NCBI RefSeq assembly: GCF_004834005.1
Contig: NZ_STFF01000002.1
Location: forward strand, 248,001-312,000
Length of the DNA stretch: 64,000 nt
Source: Niastella caeni
Lineage (GTDB): Bacteria; Bacteroidota; Bacteroidia; Chitinophagales; Chitinophagaceae
Direction of reading: 5' to 3'
Part shown: positions 50,658-59,412 of the stretch, piece after piece
Position numbering within the stretch: position 1 is the first letter of the stretch
How the letters are laid out: every line of letters begins with the position of its first letter
The notes under the pieces: generated by a model
What the model saw: the letters and a program-made list of their open reading frames with translations, nothing else
What the model was told of the DNA's origin: nothing
The model's database searches: none
Program-made: the position numbers and the translations under genes

Positions 50658-52001
50658 TTACAATGTTCTTTCAATTGAAAAGTTTTCCAGTTCCTTGGCC
50701 ACGGCATTCAGGAAAGTAGAACCCAATGCCCCATCGATGATCCGGTGGTCGTACGATAACGACAGGTACATCATGTGGCGAATGGCAATAAAATCACCCT
50801 GCTCGGTTTCTATCACCACAGGTCTTTTCTTGATAACACCCGTTGCCAGAATGGCCACCTGCGGTTGATTGATGATCGGTGTGCCCATGAGGCTGCCGAA
50901 TGTACCTACATTGGTTAAGGTAAAGGTGCCGCCCTGGGTATCATCGGGCCGTAAGCGGTTGTTGCGCGCTGCATGCGACAGGGAGTTAACCTGGCGGGTT
51001 AAACCTGTAAGGTTTAACTGATCGGCATTGCGAATTACCGGAACGATCAGGTTGCCTGAGGGCAGGGCAGTGGCCATGCCTATATTGATATCTTTCTTTA
51101 CAATGAGTTTATCGCCATCAACGCTGCTGTTTAACCAGGGGTATTTTTTTATGCAACGGATAATAGCTTCAATAAACAGAGGCGTAAAAGTGAGTTTTTC
51201 GCCATTCTGTTTTTCAAATTCTTTTTTAACCTTGTCGCGCCATTGAACCATATTGGTAACATCAGTCTCGGTAAAGCTGGTAACATGCGCACTGGTTTGT
51301 TTACTGCGCACCATATGATCGGCAATCAGTTTGCGCATGCGGTCCATTTCAATGATCTCAACATTGCCGCTGTACGTTTGTATCTGGTGACGCTCAGGTT
51401 CCTGAATTTGTTGAACCTGGGGTAAAATGGTAGGCGTTGTTTCCTGCGTTTTTTGAACCGGAACAGCCGTGGTTATGCCGGCTTTTTTATTGGCTACGTA
51501 TTGCAGAATATCTTTTTTGGTAACCCGGCCTTCATTACCGGTGCCGGCAATGTTTTCCAGTTCGCTGAGGCTAACCCCTTCGCTGGAGGCGATATTCAAT
51601 ACCAATGGGGAATAAAAGCGAGACCCATTTTGTAATCCGGCATGTGTAAACGACTCGCTGGTAACCTTATGGTCTATACCATTCGAGAAAGGCCGGTTTT
51701 CGGCTATTTCAACTGCCGGACTTGTTACCACCGGTGTTTTACTGGTTGCAGGTTCTGCAGCATTTGACCGGATGCGGGCTATCACCGTACCTACCGGCAC
51801 AACATCATTCACATTAAAGAAGGTTTCCTCTATCACACCTTCAGCAATAGAGGGCACTTCACTATCCACTTTATCAGTGGCAATTTCAAGTACCGCCTCA
51901 TCCATCTTCACTGTTTCTCCGGGATGTTTGTACCACTTTAAAATAGTGGCTTCCATAATACTTTCACCCATTTTAGGCATCACCAGGTCAACTAAAGCCA
52001 T
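50658..52001 (-). CDS. 2-oxoacid dehydrogenase E2 (dihydrolipoyl acyltransferase)
   Basis: 447 residues from the ATG at 52001. Lipoyl domain about 3-78 with lipoylated K44 in EIATDKVDSEVPS; peripheral-subunit-binding domain about 126-165 (SRFYSPLVLNIASSEGVSL); catalytic domain about 215-447 with H419 and D423 in DHRIIDG. One lipoyl domain only, Pro/Thr/Gln-rich linkers. No E1 or E3 gene is adjacent, so partner subunits are encoded elsewhere; branched-chain, pyruvate or 2-oxoglutarate type cannot be settled by eye. LipB at 36.3 kb would supply its lipoate. Confidence 0.92.
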   Translation of the reverse strand: MALVDLVMPKMGESIMEATILKWYKHPGETVKMDEAVLEIATDKVDSEVPSIAEGVIEETFFNVNDVVPVGTVIARIRSNAAEPATSKTPVVTSPAVEIAENRPFSNGIDHKVTSESFTHAGLQNGSRFYSPLVLNIASSEGVSLSELENIAGTGNEGRVTKKDILQYVANKKAGITTAVPVQKTQETTPTILPQVQQIQEPERHQIQTYSGNVEIIEMDRMRKLIADHMVRSKQTSAHVTSFTETDVTNMVQWRDKVKKEFEKQNGEKLTFTPLFIEAIIRCIKKYPWLNSSVDGDKLIVKKDINIGMATALPSGNLIVPVIRNADQLNLTGLTRQVNSLSHAARNNRLRPDDTQGGTFTLTNVGTFGSLMGTPIINQPQVAILATGVIKKRPVVIETEQGDFIAIRHMMYLSLSYDHRIIDGALGSTFLNAVAKELENFSIERTL

Positions 52002-52199
52002 ATGCAATTGCAGATTTTATATCCCGCCATGGCGGGAATGGTTTACGATTACGCTTTCTGTTTTTCTTCGAACAAGGCCGGATTAACAACTGAAGCCGCG
52101 AACTTATTAATTAATATGCACAATGCAACATCCTTCAACCCGGCTCAAAACAAATTTCTCTCCGTCGCGAAGATAGTGATTTACTAACAATCGTTTGCT

Positions 52200-53456
52200 T
52201 TATGCATGTTCAACTATAAATTTCCGTAAAAGATTCAATGCCTGGGTAGCCGTCATTTCAATATTTCTATCCCGGTCGAACCGGAACTGAAATTTTTGGG
52301 TAACCAGTTTATTCCGGTCACCGGCCGCTACCCATACCGTACCCACCGGTTTTTCGGGCGAACCGCCATCAGGGCCCATAATGCCCGAAACTGCCAGGGC
52401 ATAATCGGTGTTCATTTTCATCAGCACGGCGGCCGCCATTTCCTTTACCACTTCTTCACTTACTGCCCCTGCTTTTTGCAAGGTGGCCGGCGATACTTTT
52501 AGTTCTTTGATCTTTATTTCGTTATCGTAACTTATAATGCTGCCTTTATATATGTTGCTGGCGCCCGGAATAGCTGTAATAAGGTGTGCAATGTACCCAC
52601 CCGTACAGCTTTCTGCCGTAGTCATTGTTTTGTTCTTCAACCGCAACAATTTACTCAGCGCCATGGGTAAAGTATGGTCTTCATCGGTAACCAGCCATTC
52701 CTGTACCAGTATTTTCAATTGGGCAAATTCGGTATTCAGCTCATTTTCCAGTTTCGCTTTATCGGTGCTCCACCCGGTGATGCGCAACCGTACCATGCCA
52801 TAATTGGGTAAATAGGCCAGTTTCAGATGTTCGGGCAGCTTTTCTTCCCAATGCTTAATGGTTTCTGCAATGAACGATTCGCCAATGCCTGCAGTAAGCA
52901 AGGTCCTATGCGCAATAAAAGGCATAGAGAATGTTTTTTGTAAGCGGGGCAGTACTTCGTTGGTGATCAAACCTTTCATTTCATGCGGCACACCGGGTAA
53001 CGAAACAAATACCTTTCCATCTTTTTCAAACCACATACCCGGCGCTGTACCCCGGGCGTTGGGCAATACGGTGCATACTTCAGGCAATTCAGCCTGCTTC
53101 AGGTTGCGTTCAATAAGCGGCCGGCGAAACACTTGTTCAAAAAGATATACCAGGTGTTTGCGCACTTCTTCATTCATTACCAGTTTACCGCCGAAATACT
53201 CGCACAGTACCGGTTTGGTGATGTCGTCGGCAGTTGGTCCCAACCCACCGGTTATAATAATAATATTGGTATCTCGGCTTTCTTCATTCAGGGCGCGAAT
53301 GATCTCTTCCCTGCTATCCCCTACGGCCACTCTTCTTTTAACCCATACACCAATTTTGTTCAGTTCCTGCGAAATGAAGGCGCTGTTGGTATCAATTACC
53401 TGGCCTATCAACAATTCGTCACCAATGGTTATTATGGAGGCGATAATTTTTTCCAT
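52200..53456 (-). CDS. cinA: CinA-like protein (nicotinamide nucleotide amidohydrolase)
   Basis: 418 residues. N-terminal MoCF-biosynthesis-like domain (about 1-170: SIITIGDELLIGQVIDTNSA, IITGGLGPTADDITKPVLC); middle linker; C-terminal CinA domain (about 255-415: TMTTAESCTGGYIAHLITAI, SGIMGPDGGSPEKPVGTVWV). This full-length two-domain form combines a putative ADP-ribose pyrophosphatase with NMN deamidase in NAD recycling. The E2 gene lies 198 nt downstream. Its -7 box ends 6 nt before the ATG. Confidence 0.93.
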   Translation of the reverse strand: MEKIIASIITIGDELLIGQVIDTNSAFISQELNKIGVWVKRRVAVGDSREEIIRALNEESRDTNIIIITGGLGPTADDITKPVLCEYFGGKLVMNEEVRKHLVYLFEQVFRRPLIERNLKQAELPEVCTVLPNARGTAPGMWFEKDGKVFVSLPGVPHEMKGLITNEVLPRLQKTFSMPFIAHRTLLTAGIGESFIAETIKHWEEKLPEHLKLAYLPNYGMVRLRITGWSTDKAKLENELNTEFAQLKILVQEWLVTDEDHTLPMALSKLLRLKNKTMTTAESCTGGYIAHLITAIPGASNIYKGSIISYDNEIKIKELKVSPATLQKAGAVSEEVVKEMAAAVLMKMNTDYALAVSGIMGPDGGSPEKPVGTVWVAAGDRNKLVTQKFQFRFDRDRNIEMTATQALNLLRKFIVEHA

Positions 53457-53461
53457 TAGAA

Positions 53462-53469
53462 CAAATGTA
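53462..53469 (-). promoter_or_regulatory. TAnnTTTG -7 box for cinA (near-leaderless)
   Basis: Minus-strand TACATTTG, perfect match, last base 6 nt before the cinA ATG. Confidence 0.6.
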
Positions 53470-53479
53470 AGTTAAAATA

Positions 53480-53610
53480 CAGCTACAAGCTGCAAGCCGC
53501 AAGCTGTAAGCCTAAGGCGAATACAGAATACGGAAACCAAGAATTTAAAGTTGAGACCAAAAATCAGTGTGCTGTTTTCCCTGTAACCTGAAACCTGTAA
53601 CTTGTAACCC
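53480..53610. repeat. Family B arm and family M arm in the cinA-dacB spacer
   Basis: B words 53480-53511 (CAGCTACAAGCTGCAAGCCG) and M words 53583-53610 (GTAACCTGAAACCTGTAACT) just before the dacB ATG. An M arm of the opposite sense occurs at 62866-62901. Confidence 0.65.
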
Positions 53611-55023
53611 ATGAATAAACTACTCATTTGCTTACTGATTATACATGTACAAACCTCCAGCGCGCAAACTATAACAACCAAACTGTCCAGTGCCATCAGG
53701 CAGTTTGAAGCAGATGACCAGGTACGGCATGGCATTATTAGTTTATATGTGGCCGATGCACAAACCGGTAAAACGGTGTATGAACACAATGCGCATATTG
53801 GGCTGGCTGCTGCCAGTACGCAAAAATTGTTTACCAGTGCTGCTTCCTTTGAGTTACTAGGAAGCGCCTATCGATATAAAACCGTGCTGGGATATGATGG
53901 GCATATTGAGCATGGGATATTAAATGGCAACTTACATCTTAACGGGTATGGAGATCCTACGTTGGGTAGCTGGCGGTGGGGCGATACCAAAGAAGAGGTT
54001 GTGCTGGAGAAGATAATGACGGCGCTTCAGAAAAATAACATTAAAAAAATTTCCGGCGATGTACTGGTGAATGAAGGGGCATTTTCCATTCAACCGATAC
54101 CCGGCGGCTGGATCTGGGACGACATTGGCAATTATTACGGCGCAGGTTGCTGGGCCATCAACTGGCACGAAAACCAGTATGACCTGCATCTGCAGGCGGG
54201 AAAAAAGGAAGGCGATACAACTGATATAGTAAAAATTACACCCCAGGGAACTACCGTGCATGATCTCATCAACCACATTACAACGGGAAAAAAGGGAAGT
54301 GGCGATAATGCCTATATTTATCTATCTCCTTATGCACGCGACGGATTTACCCAGGGTACTATACCATTAGGCAGCCAACCATATGTAATATCCGGCGCTG
54401 TTCCCAATGCTCCCATGTTGTTTTGTTATAAGCTTGAAAAGGCCCTCAATAAACAAGAAATTTCGTTCAATGGCAGGTTTAAGCTCTTTTCGCGGGCAAT
54501 GGCTGATAATGATAGCTGGCCCGAAATGCAAAAAACAATTATTACGCTTTTGTCGCCGTCAATAGATAGCATTAATTACTGGTTCCTCCGCAAAAGCATT
54601 AACCTGTATGGAGAGGCCCTGATAAAAACATTGGCTTATGAAAAGACCGGCCGGGGCACCACGGAGAAAGGTGTTGAACTGGTACGCAATTTCTGGAGTG
54701 AGCGGGGCATTGACAAAGGCGCCATCAATATACTTGATGGCAGTGGTTTATCGCCGCAAAACCGGGTAACCGCCCATGCGGAAGTAAAAGTGTTGCAATA
54801 CGCCAGAACGCGTCCCTGGTTCAATGCATTTTATAATGCCATGCCCGAATACAATGGCATGAAAATGAAAAGCGGTTCCATTGGTGGTGCGCGTGCGTTT
54901 GCAGGCTATCATACAGCAAAAGATGGCAAACAATACGTTTTTTCAATTATCGTAAACAATTACGAAGGTTCAGCCGGGGAAATAGTTAAGAAAATGTATA
55001 GAGTGTTGGATTTGTTGAAGTAG
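53611..55023 (+). CDS. dacB: D-Ala-D-Ala carboxypeptidase / endopeptidase (PBP4 type)
   Basis: 470 residues with signal peptide (LLICLLIIHVQTSSAQ). Penicillin-binding motifs: S69-T-Q-K72 in AASTQKLFTSAASF, then a large extra domain of class C PBPs, then SGLSPQNRVT (SxN-like, about 383) and KSG in MKMKSGSIGGARAFAGY (about 416). It trims and cleaves peptidoglycan cross-links. The ORF begins at the first ATG after the family M arm. Convergent to the thioesterase, with a family D element between them. Confidence 0.92.
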   Translation: MNKLLICLLIIHVQTSSAQTITTKLSSAIRQFEADDQVRHGIISLYVADAQTGKTVYEHNAHIGLAAASTQKLFTSAASFELLGSAYRYKTVLGYDGHIEHGILNGNLHLNGYGDPTLGSWRWGDTKEEVVLEKIMTALQKNNIKKISGDVLVNEGAFSIQPIPGGWIWDDIGNYYGAGCWAINWHENQYDLHLQAGKKEGDTTDIVKITPQGTTVHDLINHITTGKKGSGDNAYIYLSPYARDGFTQGTIPLGSQPYVISGAVPNAPMLFCYKLEKALNKQEISFNGRFKLFSRAMADNDSWPEMQKTIITLLSPSIDSINYWFLRKSINLYGEALIKTLAYEKTGRGTTEKGVELVRNFWSERGIDKGAINILDGSGLSPQNRVTAHAEVKVLQYARTRPWFNAFYNAMPEYNGMKMKSGSIGGARAFAGYHTAKDGKQYVFSIIVNNYEGSAGEIVKKMYRVLDLLK

Positions 55024-55026
55024 GAA

Positions 55027-55133
55027 AATGTTTGTGGTTTGAGGTTTGTTGTTTGTGGTTGTACCTGATATTCGGAGTTTCTAAGCAATTTTGAGCCTTA
55101 ACGACAAACCACAAGCTACAAACTACAAACTAA
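55027..55133. repeat. Family D inverted repeat in a convergent junction
   Basis: Left arm 55027-55063 (TTTGTGGTTTGAGGTTTGTT and on), right arm 55105-55133 (CGACAAACCACAAGCTACAA and on), loop about 40 nt. The right arm overlaps the thioesterase stop region. Confidence 0.8.
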
Positions 55134-55536
55134 AGAATGGTTTTAATTTTTCATACAACTCAACAGGCATAGTGGTCTTCTGCATTCCATTGGCGGTAAC
55201 AAAATATAATACCACGCGGCCAACCGTTAACAGTTTTTTGTTTTCGTTAAATACTTCGTGGTGAAATTCGATCTTATGATCGGCGGGTAATTCTTTCAGG
55301 GTTGTTTTGATGGTTAGCAGATCGTCGTAATGCGCTGTACGTAAGTATTTGCAATGCATTTCAACAACGGGCATAATAACGCCCATCGCCTCCATGTCTT
55401 TATAGGTAAATCCTAAATGGCGAATAGATTCAGCGCGACCTACTTCGAAATACTGGGCATAATTACCATAGTATACTACATTCATCTGGTCGGTCTCGGC
55501 ATAACGAACACGGATCTGTGTTTCGGATATGAACAT
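55123..55536 (-). CDS. Acyl-CoA thioesterase, YbgC/4HBT type
   Basis: 137 residues, hot-dog fold. YAETDQMNVVYYGNYAQYFE contains the catalytic Asp region of the 4-hydroxybenzoyl-CoA thioesterase family, followed by GRAESIRHLGFTYKDMEA and CKYLRTAHYDDLLTI. In many genomes such genes accompany Tol-Pal or envelope genes; here DoxX is the next gene upstream on the same strand and dacB is convergent. Substrate is a short or aromatic acyl-CoA (family knowledge). Confidence 0.9.
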   Translation of the reverse strand: MFISETQIRVRYAETDQMNVVYYGNYAQYFEVGRAESIRHLGFTYKDMEAMGVIMPVVEMHCKYLRTAHYDDLLTIKTTLKELPADHKIEFHHEVFNENKKLLTVGRVVLYFVTANGMQKTTMPVELYEKLKPFFSL

Positions 55537-55541
55537 GATAT

Positions 55542-55634
55542 CTAAATATTGAATGTCGAATATTAAATAATGAATGATGAAAGGGGCTTCCCTTCATCAT
55601 TCATCGGTTCATTATTTAATATTCAATATTGAAA
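55542..55634. repeat. Family E inverted repeat between DoxX and thioesterase genes
   Basis: Left arm 55542-55585 (AAATATTGAATGTCGAATAT and on), right arm 55590-55634 (CCCTTCATCATTCATCGGTT and on). Very small loop; arms agree over about 40 nt, one of the best pairs here. The 3' end abuts the DoxX stop codon. Confidence 0.85.
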
Positions 55635-56042
55635 TTATTTCCCCATGGCCCCATCGATACTGTACTTCCCGGGGCCCATCAACAATATGCTAAAAAAGCC
55701 GGCGAGGAAAAGAACGCCCATTTCCGCGTTCCCTGCATATCCTTTGTTAACCAGGAAAACAATTACCGCAAAGGTGATCACAACCGGGATGGCCATGATG
55801 CGGGTAAATAGTCCAAGAACTATAAAGACGGTGCAAAACACTTCTGCGAACAGCGCCAGCATCAGCGATGGCATATGACCCATGTGTAACGGGTCGGGGA
55901 AGCTGTTTTGTTTCTCGGCAAAATGCTTTAGTTTATCAATTCCATGATTGATCAGGAGCATTGATCCAAAAGTAACCCGTATCACCAATACGGCGATGTT
56001 AAAGGAGGTTTCAGAACAAGCGGTGCTCAGTAGTCTTTTCAT
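55635..56042 (-). CDS. DoxX-family membrane protein
   Basis: 135 residues from the ATG at 56042; the upstream start at 56123 would add a 27-residue hydrophilic stretch spanning the promoter box. Four helices with FGSMLLINHGIDKLKHF, LFAEVFCTVFIVLGLFTRIM and NKGYAGNAEMGVLFLAGF, the DoxX/SURF4-like pattern. Family members are linked to thiosulfate oxidation or redox complexes; the precise role is unknown. A family E element separates it from the thioesterase. Confidence 0.85.
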   Translation of the reverse strand: MKRLLSTACSETSFNIAVLVIRVTFGSMLLINHGIDKLKHFAEKQNSFPDPLHMGHMPSLMLALFAEVFCTVFIVLGLFTRIMAIPVVITFAVIVFLVNKGYAGNAEMGVLFLAGFFSILLMGPGKYSIDGAMGK

Positions 56043-56062
56043 GAGTTCGTTTTTAGGTGGGT

Positions 56063-56070
56063 CAAAAATA
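56063..56070 (-). promoter_or_regulatory. TAnnTTTG -7 box for DoxX
   Basis: Minus-strand TATTTTTG, perfect match, 21 nt before the ATG; flanked by CCCG as at the glutaminyl cyclase promoter. Confidence 0.6.
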
Positions 56071-56213
56071 CGGGTATTTGCTTTTTCACATTTAGTATTA
56101 AAAAGATTTGTTAATCCTGCCACTTATCCACATCTGTTTGGAACGATAATTGGTTTAAGGTAAAATATTTAGAATCTTTACCTCGTTTTACCTATCACCT
56201 TAAGGACACTGGA

Positions 56214-59200
56214 ATGAAATATACGACAGCCTTCATAACCCTTTTAGGTCTTTTTCATTTTTCCTATGCTCAGCAAACCCGTGTAATAACCGACCCTCAG
56301 GCAACATTCAAACAAGCCAAAGAATTCTATCAACGGGAACAATACAGTCTGGCATATCCTTTATTGAAAGACCTGCAATTACAGCAAACGGCTATTGACC
56401 GCAGCAACCAGGCCATTAATTACCAGGAAGTAAAGTATTACTCTACTGTTTGCGCGCTTAAGCAAAATGAAGCAGGGGCGGTGTTAAAGGCGCGTTCTTT
56501 TATTGAACTGGAAGACAATGCGCCCCGGGTGCAAATGATGAGCTTTCATTTGGCAGAATATTATTTCCGTAAGGACGACCTGGCCCAGGCGGCCTCTTTA
56601 TACGAAACCGTTAAGATCGGCAACCTGAGCAATCGCGAAATAGCCGATATGAAATTCCATCTTGGTTATGTATACTTTACCTTAAAGCAATTCGATAAGG
56701 CCAAACCGATGTTCGATGCCATCCGGCAAATGAAGAGTGACCCCAATTATGCCGATGCCAATTACTACTACGGTTTTATTTGTTTCTACGAAAAGAAATA
56801 CAAAGAGGCGTTGGATGCTTTCGCCGTTGTGGAAGATCACCCCAACTATGGCAAAGTAGTGCCTTTTTATATAGCTGGTATTCAATATTCACTCAACCAA
56901 AAAGAAAAGGCGCTGGAATATGCCGAAGCAAAACTGAAAAGAGGCAACCTGTATTATGATGCGCAGATGCGCCAGATGGTTGGGCATGCCTATTTCGAAA
57001 AAAAGCAATTCAGCAAAGCCCTGCCTTACCTGGAAACATATGTTAGCAAAGCCGATAGCGTAAAGCGCGAGGATATTTATGAATTGTCGTATTGTTATTA
57101 TGAAGGTAAAAACTGGAATAAAGCGATTGAAGGGTTTAAACAAATAAGTGGTAAAGAAGATTCGCTGGCCCAGAACGCCATGTACCTGCTGGGTGATTCC
57201 TATTTAAGAACGGGTCAAAAAGCGAATGCGCGCAATGCCTTCTTAATGTGCGCCCGCAACAGCAGCAATCAGAAACAGCAGGAAGTTTCACAATATAATT
57301 ACGCCAAACTCTCATACGAACTCGGTTACCAGGACGTAGCCCTGTCGGAATTGCAGGAATTTTTAAATAAATATCCGCAATCTGAATACAACAACGAAGC
57401 AAAGGAACTGCTGGTGAATATGCTGGCCAGCACCAACAACTATAAAGACGCATTGGCCTTGTTGGAAAGTGTAAAAACGCCCTCTCCCAATGCCAGGCGG
57501 TTATACCCGGTGGTATTATATGGCCGGGCTACCGAATTAATTAACGATGGTATGCTGGTAACCGCCAATGACCTGCTGAACAAAGCAGAGTCTGATGCAA
57601 ATAATACCTCGGTTCTACCGCAGATAAACTTTTGGAAAGGGGAGATCGCTTACCGGTTAAATAAAGTGGATGATGCCATCCGGTATTTTTTTGAATACCT
57701 GAAACGGCCGGTTTCATATATAGAAATAAATCCTGTTAATGCCCAATACAGCCTTGGCTATTGTTTTTTGAAAAGAGAAAATTATAACCAGGCGCTGGGA
57801 TTTTTTGAGAAGGTGGTTACCAACCCCAAGATCAACGCCACCCCGCTTGAGCAGGACGCCTATGTGCGGAGCGCCGACTGCTACTATATGAACCGCGATT
57901 TTAAGAAAGCGATGGCGATGTACGATAAAGTGATCGGCTATTCCTGGGCGGCAGGCGACTATGCTACCTTTCAAAAGGCCATGATCACCGGGGTAAGCAA
58001 TGACAAAGAGAAGATCAGTTTGCTTGCCAGCATTTCACGCCGCTACCCGCAATCTGATTTATCGGCCGATGCCAATATGGAAGTGGCCATGACCTATATT
58101 GCCAGCGAGCAATTTCGCGAAGCCATTCCTTATTTGAAGAATGTGATCAACGATCCGGTTTCATCACTTAAGCCCAAGGCGTATCTTAAAATGGGTATCG
58201 CCTATTACAATCTGAATAATGACAATGAAGCGCTGAAACAATACACCGCCGTTCTGCAACAATTCCCTAATTCAACAGAAGCAGAGGCCGCATTGGAAAA
58301 TGCGCGTATTATATATGTTGAGCAAGGTAAAACCAGCGAGTACGTAGCCTTTGCCCGGTCAATGGGTAAGGAAATTACCAGCAACCAGGAAGATGAGCTG
58401 ATGTACCAGCAGGCCGAAGTACAATTCAATAATGGGAATTTCCCCGTAGCAGCTAAAAAATTTGAGGAATATCTTACCCGTTTTCCTGATGGCAAATTTT
58501 CGCTCGAAGCGTTGTACTATAAAAGTGAAATTTTTTATAACCAGAAAGACTGGGCAAAAGCGGCCGAAGGATATGAGAAGCTGAGTGACCTGGTGCCTAA
58601 TAAATTTGGTGAGAAAGCATTGCTGAATGCCGCGCGGTTGAACTTCTTTGAGCTGAAAAATTATGAGAAGTCGGAAAAGTACTTCATCAAACTGAAAGAG
58701 TTTGCCAGCTCACAGGAAAATAAACTGGAGGCTATGCGCGGGTTGCTGCGAAGCCAGTTCCAGTTACAAAAATGGAGCGATGCGGTTACCAATGCCAAAG
58801 ACCTGTTGAATCAAAAAGGGATTGGTTCCGATGATAAAGTGATAGCCAATATGGCTATTGCCAAATCTTTCCAAACGGCCAACCAGTGCGACCAGGCCAT
58901 CAGTTATTACAGGCAGGTAGTTTCATTGAATAAATCGGCCTACGGCGCAGAAGCCCGTTATGAAATTGCCCGTTGCTTCTTTGTGCAGGACCGCATGAGC
59001 GATGCAGAAAAAGCAGCTTTTGAAGTGGTGAATAAATCAGGTTCGTACGAAAACTGGGTTACCAGGGCCTATTTATTATTGGGTGATATATACCTGAAGC
59101 AAAAGGATTATTTCAATGCCAAAGCCACTTTCCAAAGCATTGTAGACAATGCCAAGCTGGAAGACCTGCGCCAGGAAGCGGACAGGAAGTTAAAACAAAC

Positions 59201-59240
59201 ACAAGAGGAGGAGAGGAAGAATAGTAAGGTAGGAGGGTAG
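56214..59240 (+). CDS. Large secreted TPR protein
   Basis: 1008 residues with signal peptide ending FHFSYAQ. Around 20 tetratricopeptide-like repeats fill the rest (FHLGYVYFTLKQFDKAKPMF, YYGFICFYEKKYKEALDAF, KMGIAYYNLNNDNEALKQY), ending in a charged tail. It likely forms a periplasmic or outer-membrane scaffold that binds other proteins. The next gene encodes an outer-membrane barrel, and the two are close (172 nt with a family E element). The class of partner is inference from this neighbourhood. No enzyme motif. Confidence 0.85.
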   Translation: MKYTTAFITLLGLFHFSYAQQTRVITDPQATFKQAKEFYQREQYSLAYPLLKDLQLQQTAIDRSNQAINYQEVKYYSTVCALKQNEAGAVLKARSFIELEDNAPRVQMMSFHLAEYYFRKDDLAQAASLYETVKIGNLSNREIADMKFHLGYVYFTLKQFDKAKPMFDAIRQMKSDPNYADANYYYGFICFYEKKYKEALDAFAVVEDHPNYGKVVPFYIAGIQYSLNQKEKALEYAEAKLKRGNLYYDAQMRQMVGHAYFEKKQFSKALPYLETYVSKADSVKREDIYELSYCYYEGKNWNKAIEGFKQISGKEDSLAQNAMYLLGDSYLRTGQKANARNAFLMCARNSSNQKQQEVSQYNYAKLSYELGYQDVALSELQEFLNKYPQSEYNNEAKELLVNMLASTNNYKDALALLESVKTPSPNARRLYPVVLYGRATELINDGMLVTANDLLNKAESDANNTSVLPQINFWKGEIAYRLNKVDDAIRYFFEYLKRPVSYIEINPVNAQYSLGYCFLKRENYNQALGFFEKVVTNPKINATPLEQDAYVRSADCYYMNRDFKKAMAMYDKVIGYSWAAGDYATFQKAMITGVSNDKEKISLLASISRRYPQSDLSADANMEVAMTYIASEQFREAIPYLKNVINDPVSSLKPKAYLKMGIAYYNLNNDNEALKQYTAVLQQFPNSTEAEAALENARIIYVEQGKTSEYVAFARSMGKEITSNQEDELMYQQAEVQFNNGNFPVAAKKFEEYLTRFPDGKFSLEALYYKSEIFYNQKDWAKAAEGYEKLSDLVPNKFGEKALLNAARLNFFELKNYEKSEKYFIKLKEFASSQENKLEAMRGLLRSQFQLQKWSDAVTNAKDLLNQKGIGSDDKVIANMAIAKSFQTANQCDQAISYYRQVVSLNKSAYGAEARYEIARCFFVQDRMSDAEKAAFEVVNKSGSYENWVTRAYLLLGDIYLKQKDYFNAKATFQSIVDNAKLEDLRQEADRKLKQTQEEERKNSKVGG

Positions 59241-59358
59241 AATATCGAATATTGAACCGAAGAACATCGAATGTTGAAGTAAGTGCAGTTCCCTCTATTA
59301 TGATTTCTGCATTTCATTTCGACATTCTACATTGGACATTCGATATTCGACATTATTA
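59239..59358. repeat. Family E inverted repeat between TPR and barrel genes
   Basis: Left arm 59239-59280 (AGAATATCGAATATTGAACC and on), right arm 59317-59358 (TTTCGACATTCTACATTGGA and on). It starts at the TPR stop codon. Confidence 0.8.
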
Positions 59359-59412
59359 AATTGAAGTTTTCCGATTCACGATCTCAACATTCATAAAGAA
59401 CACAGTTATCAG

